From Bacillota bacterium (GTDB lineage: Bacteria > Bacillota > Clostridia > Lachnospirales > Lachnospiraceae): DNA of 64,000 nucleotides. Every line of letters begins with the position of its first letter. Position 1 is the stretch's first letter. The stretch is taken from contig JAEYFP010000039.1 of the NCBI GenBank assembly GCA_023402845.1, positions 62,001 through 126,000 on the forward strand, given 5' to 3'. This document shows, piece after piece, positions 7,822-17,081 of the stretch. The notes under the pieces were generated by a model. The model made no database searches, was not told where the DNA came from, and was given only the letters and a program-made list of their open reading frames with translations. Both the position numbers and the translations under genes were made by a program.

Positions 7822-9513
7822 ATGAAAATCAAATGGAAAATCGTATTGGCATCAGTAAGCGTGATTGTATTAATGACAGTGAGTATTGTTTTGTTTACAC
7901 GTATGGAGGTAAATAATCTTGTTTTATCAGAAAGCGAGGAAGAGCTTCAGAATTATTCGCATATGGGATTAGAGCTGATCAACAGTTCTTATGAGGGAGA
8001 ATGGTCGGTTAATGATGGAAAGCTTTATAAAGGGGATACCCTAATAAATGAGAATTATGCAGTCATTGATGAGCTTACGGAAGGAGCCGAAATTCTGGCA
8101 ACAATATTTCAAGGAGATACCAGAATTTCTACGAATGTAGAGGAAGACGGAAAGCGTATGATTGGGACACAGGCATCCGCAGAGGTGTCAGATCAGGTTC
8201 TGAAGCAGGGAAAGACATATTCCGGCACTGCAGATATTTTAGGCAGAGCAGCACAGACGAGATATATGCCGATTAAAAATAATGCCGGAGAAGTAATCGG
8301 AATCTGGTTTGTAGGAATTTATACGGATGTAGTCGCAGAAAAAATCGATCATACCATGTTGATGATCGCCTTGTTATCAGTTGTTTTGCTTATTATGGGA
8401 GTTATTGTGTCCTATTTGCTCGGTGAAAGTTTAGGCAAAGGGGTCAGAATGATTCAGGAACGATTAAAATTGATGGAAGAAGGAAAATTTGATTTCGAGT
8501 TTGAAGAAAATCTTATCAAACGTAAGGATGAGGTTGGCGCGATCTCCCGTTCCTCACAAGCGATGCAGCAGAAAATTAAAGAGATTATTAATAGTATTCA
8601 GGCAGAAGCAGTAAATGTAAAAGAAATCGCTGAAAGCTCCCATAAGAGAATGAAGGAGGTACATGCTAATATTGAGGATATTTCTGCAACCACAGAGGAA
8701 TTATCGGCCGGAATGGAAGAAACCTCAGCGTCCACTGAAGAAATGAATGCCTCTACCTACGAAATTGAGATGGAAGTATCTAATATGAAGGAAAAAACCT
8801 TGCATGGAGAGCAATTGGCGACAGAAATAAAGCAGCGTGCGGCCAAACTGAAGGGGGAGACCTCCGTATCGCATCAGAATGCAATTGACATTTATGACAA
8901 AACCAATCGAGAACTCAAAGAATCAATTAAGCGGACGGAAGCGATTGAAGAGATCCGGGAATTATCCCAGGCTATTTTACAGATCACGTCGCAGACAAAT
9001 CTTCTTGCATTAAATGCTGCAATTGAAGCTGCCAGGGCAGGAGAAGCAGGGAAAGGATTTGCGGTAGTGGCCGATGAAATCAGAGTATTGGCGGATAATT
9101 CAAAGGCTGCCGTGTCAAAAATAACAGAGATAACAAGTAATGTTTCAGAAGCTGTGGAACATGTGGTGAATGATTCGAGAACTCTGTTGGAATTTGTAGA
9201 TAACCAGGTTTTAAATGATTATAAGATGCTGGTCAACACCAGTGTGCAATATGATCAGGATGCAGATATGGTTCAGGGCGTCGTAACAGAAGTCAATACC
9301 ATTGCAGAGCAATTATATGAAACAATCCAGCAGATGCGGCAGGCGATCGAAGGTATCACAACAGCCGCCGTTGAGGGAGCGGAAGGAACCTCCGATATCG
9401 CTGTCAAAATTTCGGATATTGCTTATAAGTCGGATGATGTGCTGCGCCAATCTTTAGAAAATCGAGGGAGTGCCGAAAAATTAGATTCCGTAGTGTCATT
9501 TTTTCAGATATAG
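7822..9513 (+). CDS. Methyl-accepting chemotaxis protein, single Cache sensor
   Basis: 563 residues. TM1 at ~8-27, an extracellular single-Cache-type domain to ~175 ([26 protein letters not shown]), TM2 at ~178-200, a HAMP segment, and a cytoplasmic signalling coiled coil whose hairpin tip carries [21 protein letters not shown]. It would transmit ligand occupancy to CheW/CheA. No CheR/CheB pentapeptide is visible at the C terminus. AAGGAG at 7806-7811 supports ATG 7822. Monocistronic, behind the palindrome-rich region. Ligand unknown. Confidence 0.92.
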   Translation: MKIKWKIVLASVSVIVLMTVSIVLFTRMEVNNLVLSESEEELQNYSHMGLELINSSYEGEWSVNDGKLYKGDTLINENYAVIDELTEGAEILATIFQGDTRISTNVEEDGKRMIGTQASAEVSDQVLKQGKTYSGTADILGRAAQTRYMPIKNNAGEVIGIWFVGIYTDVVAEKIDHTMLMIALLSVVLLIMGVIVSYLLGESLGKGVRMIQERLKLMEEGKFDFEFEENLIKRKDEVGAISRSSQAMQQKIKEIINSIQAEAVNVKEIAESSHKRMKEVHANIEDISATTEELSAGMEETSASTEEMNASTYEIEMEVSNMKEKTLHGEQLATEIKQRAAKLKGETSVSHQNAIDIYDKTNRELKESIKRTEAIEEIRELSQAILQITSQTNLLALNAAIEAARAGEAGKGFAVVADEIRVLADNSKAAVSKITEITSNVSEAVEHVVNDSRTLLEFVDNQVLNDYKMLVNTSVQYDQDADMVQGVVTEVNTIAEQLYETIQQMRQAIEGITTAAVEGAEGTSDIAVKISDIAYKSDDVLRQSLENRGSAEKLDSVVSFFQI

Positions 9514-9544
9514 AAAAGAAGCCGGGGAAACGGTCTGAACCGGA

Positions 9545-10198
9545 TTACTGTTTTTCCCCATAAATACATAGACCGAAGAATTCGCTTTTCACAGAGGCAC
9601 TGCATAAGTCGGAATTGCGCAGCAGTTCTGTGATCTCTAAGGGCGTATAGGATGCACCGAGCGAAGTCAGAAATCCCGGGCGCATAGCTGCCGGTTTCGT
9701 TGAGTGATAAATCATCGTTGTCTTAAGAAAGCCTGCATTCCGGCGCATATCGGTGATGCAGTACCTGCCGCCCTTACGCAGAACCCGGTAAATTTCATTG
9801 AATACGCGGATCGGACGTTCCCACTCGTGCAAGGAGCCATTGGAAATCACACCGTCAAAGGATTCATCTGCAAACGGCATTTCCATTGCGTTTCCTTGCA
9901 CATAATTGATGGTGATACCATAGTCTGCCGCATTTTTTTGAGCGGTGAGGATCATGGCCGGGCTGATTTCGCAGCCCGTCAAAGACCTGGGATGGATTTT
10001 TCTGGCTAGTTCCAGGCCGATATAGCCGGGTCCCGGTCCGATTTCCAGCAAATCTCCATTTGGGATGCCCGAGGCGATCATGCCATCCACGTTGTTCCAG
10101 CCCTTATCCCGCATTTCCCGTGCAAACCGGTCAAAGGTTTCTACAGTTATCTCATTCTGAATTCCCTCATTTGTTTCAATCACTCTTGCTCTTGTCAT
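9545..10198 (-). CDS. Class I SAM-dependent methyltransferase
   Basis: 217 residues with motif I LLEIGPGPGYIGLELA, the acidic strand-2 region TGCEISPAM, and the post-motif FDGVISNGSLHEWERP typical of UbiE/COQ5-like small-molecule methyltransferases. The start at 10198 has AGGAGGG upstream on the minus strand; a longer reading to 10288 would run through the padR 3' end and is rejected. It overlaps padR by 23 bases, so PadR probably controls it. The substrate is unknown; detoxification or modification of an aromatic or metalloid compound would fit a PadR partner, but this is inference. Confidence 0.85.
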   Translation of the reverse strand: MTRARVIETNEGIQNEITVETFDRFAREMRDKGWNNVDGMIASGIPNGDLLEIGPGPGYIGLELARKIHPRSLTGCEISPAMILTAQKNAADYGITINYVQGNAMEMPFADESFDGVISNGSLHEWERPIRVFNEIYRVLRKGGRYCITDMRRNAGFLKTTMIYHSTKPAAMRPGFLTSLGASYTPLEITELLRNSDLCSASVKSEFFGLCIYGEKQ

Positions 10199-10745
10199 AA
10201 TTAAGCCCTCCTGAAAAATTTTGATTTGTATGGATTGCCTTTTCAGCCCATGCCGTTTCCGCCTGATAATGCAGAAGATGATGTTCAAAAATCAGATCCG
10301 CATAGCATGCGATTTCCGGGGGAAGCTGTGGAATGACGGCGGCTCTGTGCTGTTCGATATGTGCCAGGGCCGCCCTTAAATAGGTTACATGCTTTTTCAG
10401 TGCGGCTACAAGCGCCTCTGCATCCAAGTGCTCGGAAAAATAAAAGAGCGCATCCGAGTGAAAAGTAGGGCGGTAACCAATTTCAAGCTCCTTTTTTAAT
10501 AAGGTTTGAAGCTCTGTAATTCCTATTGTTGTCACATGATAAATTTTTTTCTCCGGGCGCAGCCCGTCTTGTCCGGTCTGAGAATCGATAAAGCCGGCGT
10601 CCTTCATTTTTTCCAGATGGTAATAGATATTCGGAAGCTTGATTTGTGTAAAGTCCGCAAGCTCCGTTTCAATTAGTTTTTTAATTTGGTAACCGTGCTG
10701 CGGTCCGAATCGAAGCAGCAGTCCCAGAATGTACAACGGTACCAT
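10176..10745 (-). CDS. PadR-family transcriptional regulator
   Basis: 189 residues. An N-terminal winged helix (LYILGLLLRFGPQHGYQIKKL, LPNIYYHLEKMKDAGFI) is followed by a C-terminal helical domain of the longer PadR subfamily used for dimerisation and ligand binding. AAGGAG precedes the ATG at 10745. The promoter and operator directly upstream indicate autorepression, and the overlapping methyltransferase gene would be co-regulated. Confidence 0.9.
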   Translation of the reverse strand: MVPLYILGLLLRFGPQHGYQIKKLIETELADFTQIKLPNIYYHLEKMKDAGFIDSQTGQDGLRPEKKIYHVTTIGITELQTLLKKELEIGYRPTFHSDALFYFSEHLDAEALVAALKKHVTYLRAALAHIEQHRAAVIPQLPPEIACYADLIFEHHLLHYQAETAWAEKAIHTNQNFSGGLNYDKSKSD

Positions 10746-10766
10746 AGAGTTCTCCTTTTTTAATAA

Positions 10767-10801
10767 TCAGTACTGACTAATAGTAATATACTCAGTACTG
10801 A
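10767..10801. promoter_or_regulatory. Double palindromic operator for PadR
   Basis: Two copies of the perfect palindrome TCAGTACTGA lie at 10767-10776 and 10792-10801, 25 bp centre to centre, and together form a 15-bp inverted repeat (10762-10776 and 10792-10806). One copy sits in the spacer of the padR promoter and the other just downstream of its -10 box, as expected for a repressor. Confidence 0.75.
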
Positions 10802-10813
10802 TTATTTTGTCAA
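10785..10813 (-). promoter_or_regulatory. padR promoter
   Basis: Read on the minus strand, TTGACA (10813-10808) and TATATT (10790-10785) are separated by 17 bases, and the start codon follows about 40 bases later. The spacer contains one copy of TCAGTACTGA. Confidence 0.75.
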
Positions 10814-10847
10814 GAAAAATATTTTAATCAGCATAAGCTTTTTCGTA

Positions 10848-10876
10848 TTGACCATCTATTTAAAGGGTGCTATAAT
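10848..10876 (+). promoter_or_regulatory. Promoter of the TetR-family gene
   Basis: TTGACC (10848-10853), a 17-base spacer and TATAAT (10871-10876), about 44 bases before ATG 10920. It is divergent from the padR promoter. Confidence 0.75.
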
Positions 10877-10919
10877 GATAAACACAATTCAAAACAGTGT
10901 TATGAAATGGAGATAACTC

Positions 10920-11555
10920 ATGGCCAAGCAAATTGCGGGTGTGTACGAGCGTGTTATGAAATGTGCTAAAAAAGAATTTCTTGAAAAAGGGTACGTAGAT
11001 GCGTCTTTACGGGAAATTGCGAAAGCAGCCGCTACGAGCACCGGTTCCATTTATACGCGCTTTCATGATAAGGAGGGGTTATTCCAGGCATTGGTTGAGC
11101 CGGTTTTAGAGGAAATGAAGGAGATGTATCACAATATCGAGGAGACCTTTCATCAAATTGATAGAGAACAGCAAGAGAATATGATGGAGGATTATGCGGG
11201 AGAAGGGATGCATCAGCTTGTAAATTTTATGTATGCGCATTTTGATGAGTTTTGCTTGTTGCTGGATGCTTCCTATGGCACGCGTTTTCAAAATTTTGTT
11301 GATGAGCTCGTGGATATAGAGGTGGAATATACTTATCAATATATGGATGTTATTCATTGTGGTGCGGTTAAATCCGGCCGCGTACCCAAGGAGTTTTTAC
11401 ATATTACGACAAGCGGTTATCTGGGTGCCGTATTTGAAGTCATCCGGCACAGAATGAAGAAGGAAGAGGCGCTGCATTATGTCGATCTTCTGCAGAAGTA
11501 TCATAGGGCGGGTTATCATAGTATTTATTGCCATGGGGACGAAGTGCCCGTATAA
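10920..11555 (+). CDS. TetR/AcrR-family transcriptional regulator
   Basis: 211 residues. The N-terminal helix-turn-helix is clear (ASLREIAKAAATSTGSIYTR, then FHDKEGLFQALV); the remainder is a helical ligand-binding and dimer domain rich in acidic and Met residues. GGAG lies eight bases before ATG 10920. It directly precedes the ABC cluster, and GTTAG...CTAAC palindromes at 11632-11647 and 16854-16869 are plausible binding sites, so it probably represses the transporter operon. The ligand is unknown. Confidence 0.88.
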   Translation: MAKQIAGVYERVMKCAKKEFLEKGYVDASLREIAKAAATSTGSIYTRFHDKEGLFQALVEPVLEEMKEMYHNIEETFHQIDREQQENMMEDYAGEGMHQLVNFMYAHFDEFCLLLDASYGTRFQNFVDELVDIEVEYTYQYMDVIHCGAVKSGRVPKEFLHITTSGYLGAVFEVIRHRMKKEEALHYVDLLQKYHRAGYHSIYCHGDEVPV

Positions 11556-11585
11556 AATATATGAACGGTATTTTGTAACGTGATC

Positions 11586-11616
11586 AGGGCTGGCGCGCAG
11601 ACAAGCGCACAGCCTT
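11586..11616 (+). terminator. Hairpin behind the TetR-family gene
   Basis: GGCTG plus GCGC (11588-11596) pair with GCGC and CAGCC (11605-11614) with one bulged base. Only a short T tract follows, so this may be a weak terminator or attenuator ahead of the ABC genes. Confidence 0.4.
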
Positions 11617-11631
11617 AAAATAAGCATATAG

Positions 11632-11650
11632 GTTAGTTTTAGCTAACTAA
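11632..11650. promoter_or_regulatory. Candidate TetR operator upstream of the ABC cluster
   Basis: TTAGTT (11633-11638) and AACTAA (11645-11650), also readable as GTTAG/CTAAC, lie between the tetR gene and the ABC ribosome binding site. The same half-sites occur as GTTAGT-tgag-ACTAAC at 16854-16869. I cannot pick out a convincing promoter here. Confidence 0.45.
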
Positions 11651-11665
11651 AAAGGAGGAATTAAG

Positions 11666-13459
11666 ATGCAAAAAAAGAACCCAATAAATAGAATTTGGGA
11701 ACTTGGAGAAATGGGGCACGCGGGTCTCATAAGAGCAGTAATTTCTGCGGTGTTGGGCGTATTCGGCGGAATGCTGCCCTATTTTGCCGCGGCACAGATT
11801 GTCATTGCCCTGCTGAATGGAAATCAGGACAAAGGATTTTATGCAGGATGGTGTGTACTTGCGCTGGGAGGATATTTGCTGCGCTCTGTGCTGTATGCAC
11901 ATGCATTGTCCCTGTCACACAAGGAGACCTTTTCTATTCTAAAAAACATCCGGGAAAAGTTGATCGGCAAGCTGTCCAGAATGCCGCTGGGAACCGTAAT
12001 TGATACGCCCAGCGGGCAGATGAAGCAAACGATCGTAGATCAGGTGGACAGTATGGAAACGACGCTCGCACATTTATTTCCGGAGATGACCTCCAATTTG
12101 CTCGTGCCGCTGTGTATTTTCATTTATTTATTTGTCTTGGACTGGAGGATGGCTCTTTTATCGCTGGTTTCTCTGCCTCTCGGGATGATATTTTTTGCAC
12201 TGGTCATGAGAAATTATGCCGAGACTTATGCCGGGGCAGTAAAAGCCTCCGCGGAAATGAATGCTACAATTGTGGAATATATAGGAGGGATTGAAGTAAT
12301 TAAGGCGTTTAATCAGGGAAAGAATTCCTATGCGAAGTTTTCTGAAAAGGTTCTTGCAAATGCAGCCTATTATTATAACTGGATGAAAAGCTGCCAGTTT
12401 CCGATGTCGCTTGCAAGGGCGATTTTCCCGACCACAATGATTACGATTCTTCCGATAGGCTGGCTCTTATATCGAAGCGGAAGCCTTAGTATGGAAACCT
12501 TCATTACGACAATTATTCTCTCACTGGGCATTGCCGGGCCTCTGATTGCGGGCATGAGTTTTATGGACAGTTTGGCAAGAATCGGGACGATCGTCGGTTC
12601 GGTAGATTCAATTTTGCTTGGAGAAGAGCAGATGCACAGCAGCACACCGGTAAAAGTAGAAAATGCAACGATCAGACTTAACAGCGTATCCTTCGGGTAT
12701 CACGAGGAGGAAGAAATTCTGCATGATATCAGTCTTTCTATTCAGGAGGGGACAATGACCGCACTGGTTGGTGAAAGCGGAGGCGGAAAATCTACGATTG
12801 CAAAATTGATCGCCGGTTTTTGGGATGTGAAAAAAGGAAGTATTACAATCGGCGGTATTGACTTGAAAGATATTCCGCTGACGCAGCTTTATGATGAGGT
12901 GGCATTTGTTTCACAGGACAATTATCTGTTTGATCAAACCATTCGCGAAAACATCCGCATGGGAAACTTGAAGGCAGACGACCGGGAGGTTGAGTCTGTT
13001 GCGAAGGCAGCAGGCTGCGACGAGTTTATCCGGAATCTGGAGCACGGTTATGATACTTTGGCAGGTGGCGGGGGAGTTCATCTGTCAGGAGGAGAAAGGC
13101 AGAGAATTGCAATTGCAAGAGCGATGCTGAAAGATGCGCCGATCGTGATTCTGGATGAAGCCACTGCCTATATTGATCCTGAAAATGAAGCAGTGATTCA
13201 AAAAGCGGTTGCAAAGCTTGTAGCAGGAAAAACGGTTATTGTTATCGCGCACAGGCTTTCCACAATCACGGATGCGGATCAGATTATTGTTATTGAGAAA
13301 GGAACGGTGGCTGGTTTAGGAACCCATGAGGATTTGCTGAAAGGCAGCCCGCTGTACAAGAGGATGTGGCATGCACATATGGGAGCTCCGGATCATGCCG
13401 GCAGTTTGGAAGGCAATGCCGGAGAAGTACAGAAAAGGGAGGTTACGCAACATGCTTGA
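11666..13459 (+). CDS. ABC half-transporter, permease plus ATPase (first of a pair)
   Basis: 597 residues. An N-terminal six-helix exporter-fold domain (to ~310) is followed by an ATPase with Walker A GESGGGKST, signature LSGGERQ and Walker B VILDEATAYIDPENE. The D-P-E-N-E run after Walker B resembles the IrtAB/YbtPQ siderophore importers as I remember them, so an import role is possible despite the exporter fold. AAAGGAGG precedes ATG 11666. It overlaps the next half-transporter by eight bases, suggesting a heterodimer. Probably under the TetR-family regulator. Substrate unknown. Confidence 0.88.
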   Translation: MQKKNPINRIWELGEMGHAGLIRAVISAVLGVFGGMLPYFAAAQIVIALLNGNQDKGFYAGWCVLALGGYLLRSVLYAHALSLSHKETFSILKNIREKLIGKLSRMPLGTVIDTPSGQMKQTIVDQVDSMETTLAHLFPEMTSNLLVPLCIFIYLFVLDWRMALLSLVSLPLGMIFFALVMRNYAETYAGAVKASAEMNATIVEYIGGIEVIKAFNQGKNSYAKFSEKVLANAAYYYNWMKSCQFPMSLARAIFPTTMITILPIGWLLYRSGSLSMETFITTIILSLGIAGPLIAGMSFMDSLARIGTIVGSVDSILLGEEQMHSSTPVKVENATIRLNSVSFGYHEEEEILHDISLSIQEGTMTALVGESGGGKSTIAKLIAGFWDVKKGSITIGGIDLKDIPLTQLYDEVAFVSQDNYLFDQTIRENIRMGNLKADDREVESVAKAAGCDEFIRNLEHGYDTLAGGGGVHLSGGERQRIAIARAMLKDAPIVILDEATAYIDPENEAVIQKAVAKLVAGKTVIVIAHRLSTITDADQIIVIEKGTVAGLGTHEDLLKGSPLYKRMWHAHMGAPDHAGSLEGNAGEVQKREVTQHA

Positions 13460-15185
13460 AGTTTTGAAAAAGATATGGAGTTTTGCTGGGGTTGAAAAAA
13501 AGGAAATTAATAAATCTCTCGTAACAGGCTTTTTCTTTGCCGTTTTTCATATGTTTCAGGTGGGAGCAATTTATTATATCATAGTGGCTCTTGTCGGACA
13601 GGATGCGACAAACCGGGCAGCGTGGACGGCGCTGCTGTTTTTGGGGATCAGCATTATTGGGAGAGCCGTGACCAATTATTATTCACAGCTGATGCAGACA
13701 CATGCCGGATATTTTATGGTGGCAAACAAGCGAATTGCAATCGGCAACAAATTAAAGAGTGTGCCGATGGGATATTTTAATGAGAATCATCTGGGAGAAA
13801 TTACAGGTGTTGCGACGTCGATTCTGGAAGAACTGGAGAACACAGGGCCGATGGTACTGGTCAGTATCCTGAGCGGTTTTATCAATGCACTTGTATTTAC
13901 TGTCATGGTATTGATCTATGACTTTAGAATAGGGATTTTAGTATTGGCAGGCACTGCCGCGTATCTTTGGGTAACATCGGTGATGCAGCGCAAATCAATG
14001 GAACTGGCTCCGAAACGGCAGGAGGCAACAGCCAAGCTGGTAGCTGCGGTACTCGAGCATGTACAGGGAATGGGGGTTATCAAAGCCTTTAACTTGACGG
14101 GAAAAGGGGATCAAAGAGTACGGAATGCATTGGAATACAGCCGGGAGAGTAATGTAAACCTGGAAAAACTTTTTACGCCGTATACAATCTTGCAGGGAAT
14201 GGCACTGCATCTATTCAGCGTAATCATTATGCTGGTCTCGGTTCTGCTGTATCTGGACAAAGGGATGACACTGGCAAATACATTGATGTGCATTATTATA
14301 TCCTTTATGGTATTTGCGCAGATTGAATCCGCCGGAAGCGGCATGGCAATTCTGCGAATTGTCAGCAGCTCGATCGAGCATACAAACAGACTTGATGAAA
14401 TACCGGAGCTTGACAGCGCGGGAAGGGACATCCGTCCAAAGAAACATGATATTACTTTTGACCATGTCTCATTTTCCTATGAGAAAAAGAAAATTCTGCA
14501 GGATGTCAGCATCTGTGTTCCGGACAAAACTACAACAGCAATCATTGGCGAAAGCGGCTCCGGGAAAACAACGCTTTGTAATCTTGCGGCACGTTTTTGG
14601 GATGTGGACAGCGGTTCTATAAAAATGGGAGGTACAGACATCCGTGAATATACATTGGAGTCTCTGATGGATCAAATCAGCATGGTGTTTCAGAATGTAT
14701 ATTTATTTGCGGATACTATTGAAAATAATATTAAATTCGGCAAGCCGCAGGCAACCCGTAAAGAGGTGGCTGCAGCGGCTGAAAAAGCTTGCTGTGCGGA
14801 ATTCATTGAAAAACTGCCAAATGGATATGATACGATAATCGGTGAGGGCGGCGGAACACTTTCCGGTGGTGAAAAACAGAGAATTTCAATTGCAAGGGCA
14901 ATTCTTAAGGATGCACCGGTGATCATCCTTGATGAAGCGACCGCTAATGTCGACCCGGAAAACGAAGCACAGCTTCAAAAGGCAATTGAAGCATTGATGA
15001 AAGACAAGACCATTATTATGATCGCACACCGTCTAAAGACCGTGCGCAGAGCGGATCAGATTCTTGTAGTGGACGGAGGAAAAATCGTACAAAGAGGAAC
15101 CCATGAGGAACTGCTTGCTGCCGAAGGCATATATAAAAGATTTATAGAAATCAGAAAAGCGGCGGAAAGCTGGCGTATTAAATAG
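13452..15185 (+). CDS. ABC half-transporter, permease plus ATPase (second of a pair)
   Basis: 577 residues: six-helix membrane domain, then Walker A GESGSGKTT, signature LSGGEKQ and Walker B VIILDEATANVDPENE. Both nucleotide sites of the pair look catalytically intact, unlike the degenerate heterodimer at 20043-23626. ATG 13452 sits inside the end of the previous gene behind GGGAGG; earlier in-frame starts are ignored because they would overlap it by about 30 codons. It likely forms a heterodimer with the 11666 protein. Confidence 0.88.
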   Translation: MLEVLKKIWSFAGVEKKEINKSLVTGFFFAVFHMFQVGAIYYIIVALVGQDATNRAAWTALLFLGISIIGRAVTNYYSQLMQTHAGYFMVANKRIAIGNKLKSVPMGYFNENHLGEITGVATSILEELENTGPMVLVSILSGFINALVFTVMVLIYDFRIGILVLAGTAAYLWVTSVMQRKSMELAPKRQEATAKLVAAVLEHVQGMGVIKAFNLTGKGDQRVRNALEYSRESNVNLEKLFTPYTILQGMALHLFSVIIMLVSVLLYLDKGMTLANTLMCIIISFMVFAQIESAGSGMAILRIVSSSIEHTNRLDEIPELDSAGRDIRPKKHDITFDHVSFSYEKKKILQDVSICVPDKTTTAIIGESGSGKTTLCNLAARFWDVDSGSIKMGGTDIREYTLESLMDQISMVFQNVYLFADTIENNIKFGKPQATRKEVAAAAEKACCAEFIEKLPNGYDTIIGEGGGTLSGGEKQRISIARAILKDAPVIILDEATANVDPENEAQLQKAIEALMKDKTIIMIAHRLKTVRRADQILVVDGGKIVQRGTHEELLAAEGIYKRFIEIRKAAESWRIK

Positions 15186-15244
15186 AAAAGAAAGAGATAA
15201 AAAGTACTTGTCAAACAAATACAATTTGGTAATGGAGGTACATC

Positions 15245-16747
15245 ATGATTGAACTGAAGCAGGTATCATTTACCTATGGAACAGAGATAACACAAGCAGA
15301 TGAGAGCGGCAATGGAATCCGTGACCTGAATCTTACGATTGACAAAGGAGAGTTTCTTGTGTTGACGGGTTCCTCAGGATGTGGAAAGACGACTGTGACG
15401 AGACTGCTCAACGGTTTAATCCCCCATTATTATAATGGGGTACTGACCGGAAGTGTGACGATTAACGGAGCGGATATCAGTAAAATGCCGATCAGTCAAA
15501 CCGCAAAAACAGTCGGGAGTGTTTTTCAGAATCCCAAAAGTCAGTTTTTTAATGTCGATACGACAAGCGAGCTGGCTTTTGCTTTGGAAAACCAAGGCGT
15601 TCCTGTTCCGGATATTGAGAGGCGCATCGAAGATACGGTAAAGCAATTTCATGCGGAAGAGCTGATGGATCGCAGTCTTTTTAAGCTGAGCGGCGGAGAA
15701 AAGCAGAAAATCGCATGTGCAAGCGTGGCTGTCGCGGGGCCTGATGTCATCGTACTGGATGAGCCTTCCTCCAATCTGGATATTCATGCAATCCGGGAAA
15801 TAAAAAAGGTACTGGACAGGTGGAAACAGCAGGGAAAGACCATTATTATTGCAGAGCACAGGCTGTATTTTTTAAGAGAACTGGCTGACCGGATGCTGGT
15901 AATGGAACAGGGCAGGGTCATCAGGGAGCTGAATAAAGAACAGATACAGGGAATGAATGTTCAGGATACGCAGAATATGGGCATTCGTCCTTTCAGAATG
16001 GAGGAGCTGCATTCTGCCGGAAAGAGAGGAGCGGAGGGCCAGTTAAAGCTGAAGCTGACGGAGTTTGCTTATCATTATTCAGGGTCAGAAAAGGGCATAC
16101 AAATTGACAAGGTCACCGTAAATCAAGGTTCCATTGTGGCAGTAATCGGGAGAAACGGAGCAGGTAAATCAACGTTTGCAAAATGTCTCTGCGGTTTGGA
16201 GAAGAAATGCGCGGGAACCGTGCAGCTGGACGGCAGAGCTTACAATGCAAGAGAACGGCTGAAGAATTGCTATCTGGTCATGCAGGATGTCAATCATCAG
16301 TTATTTACGGAGAGTGTGCTGGATGAAGTGCTGCTGAGTCTTGACGAGCAGGCCGGAATCAAGCAGGAGCAGAAGGAGGAGACGGCAAGGCATATTTTGG
16401 AGGACATGGATTTAAGTTGTTTTCAAGAGGTACATCCAATGGCGCTATCCGGCGGACAAAAGCAGCGTACGGCAATTGCTTCCGCAATTGCCTCAAAGCG
16501 CAGTGTTATTATTTTTGATGAACCGACGAGCGGATTGGATTATTTACATATGAATCAAGTGGCTGAAAATCTGCGTCACTTAAGCAGAGCGGGGAAAATT
16601 CTGTTCGTCATCACACACGATCTGGAACTGATTATGAAATGCTGCACAGATATCCTTCACTTTGAAAACGGAAAAGTAGAAGAATATTATGAACTGAATG
16701 AGGAAATGGAAGGACGTTTGAAGCAGTTTTTTGTGAAAGAAGCGTAG
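15245..16747 (+). CDS. ECF-type transporter ATPase with two fused ATPase domains
   Basis: 500 residues with two complete ATPase domains, as in EcfA-EcfA' fusions (YkoD-like). The first has Walker A GSSGCGKTT, signature LSGGEKQ and Walker B VIVLDEPSSNLD; the second has GRNGAGKST, LSGGQKQ and VIIFDEPTSGLD. Such proteins energise vitamin or metal uptake together with a transmembrane EcfT and a substrate-binding S component. Neither partner is encoded nearby: 16748-17081 is non-coding. It may work with partners encoded elsewhere, or this may be a reduced operon. GGAGG precedes ATG 15245. Confidence 0.88.
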   Translation: MIELKQVSFTYGTEITQADESGNGIRDLNLTIDKGEFLVLTGSSGCGKTTVTRLLNGLIPHYYNGVLTGSVTINGADISKMPISQTAKTVGSVFQNPKSQFFNVDTTSELAFALENQGVPVPDIERRIEDTVKQFHAEELMDRSLFKLSGGEKQKIACASVAVAGPDVIVLDEPSSNLDIHAIREIKKVLDRWKQQGKTIIIAEHRLYFLRELADRMLVMEQGRVIRELNKEQIQGMNVQDTQNMGIRPFRMEELHSAGKRGAEGQLKLKLTEFAYHYSGSEKGIQIDKVTVNQGSIVAVIGRNGAGKSTFAKCLCGLEKKCAGTVQLDGRAYNARERLKNCYLVMQDVNHQLFTESVLDEVLLSLDEQAGIKQEQKEETARHILEDMDLSCFQEVHPMALSGGQKQRTAIASAIASKRSVIIFDEPTSGLDYLHMNQVAENLRHLSRAGKILFVITHDLELIMKCCTDILHFENGKVEEYYELNEEMEGRLKQFFVKEA

Positions 16748-16817
16748 CAATGTAAACATGCAAAGGCAGGCGCCGGACATTTATTTCACATAAAATAAAA
16801 AATATTTTATTTTCCTA

Positions 16818-16846
16818 TTGCAAAAAGGAATCAGTTATGTTATATT
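16818..16846 (+). promoter_or_regulatory. Promoter with no obvious gene behind it
   Basis: TTGCAA (16818-16823), 17-base spacer, TATATT (16841-16846). The palindrome at 16854-16869 covers the expected transcription start. The next gene is 235 bases downstream, beyond a strong hairpin. Confidence 0.6.
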
Positions 16847-16853
16847 AACAACA

Positions 16854-16869
16854 GTTAGTTGAGACTAAC
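16854..16869. promoter_or_regulatory. Palindromic operator GTTAGT-N4-ACTAAC
   Basis: A perfect palindrome with 6-base arms and tgag between them, at the predicted start site of the 16818 promoter. It shares half-sites with 11632-11650, so the TetR-family regulator at 10920 is the most likely binder. Confidence 0.55.
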
Positions 16870-16897
16870 ATCCACATACAACATACAATCATAGCCG

Positions 16898-16937
16898 TCC
16901 GGCACCTGTTAATTGCTATCTCCTAACAGGTGCCGGA
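16898..16937 (+). ncRNA. Strong 14-bp hairpin, possible small RNA or leader structure
   Basis: TCCGGCACCTGTTA (16898-16911) and TAACAGGTGCCGGA (16924-16937) pair perfectly around a 12-base loop. No T-run follows, so it is not a standard terminator. With the promoter at 16818 it would lie at the 5' end of a transcript that either reads on into the receptor gene or ends as a small RNA. The rest of the 334-base gap (16748-17081) is A/T-rich and holds no gene I can support. Confidence 0.4.
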
Positions 16938-17081
16938 TACTATTTAAGGGAAGTATCTGTCCATGGCCGGAAAGTAATAAAAAATCAGATAAAAAGTGAT
17001 AATCAGATGAAAAAATGACAAGACAAAAAATTGAAGATAGATTATAATAGGAATATAACAAAAGAAAAAGGAGTATGCCTA

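Noticed and set aside
9704..10009. Plus-strand frame opposite the methyltransferase gene
   Set aside because: Shadow of a well-supported gene; no ribosome binding site or domain.
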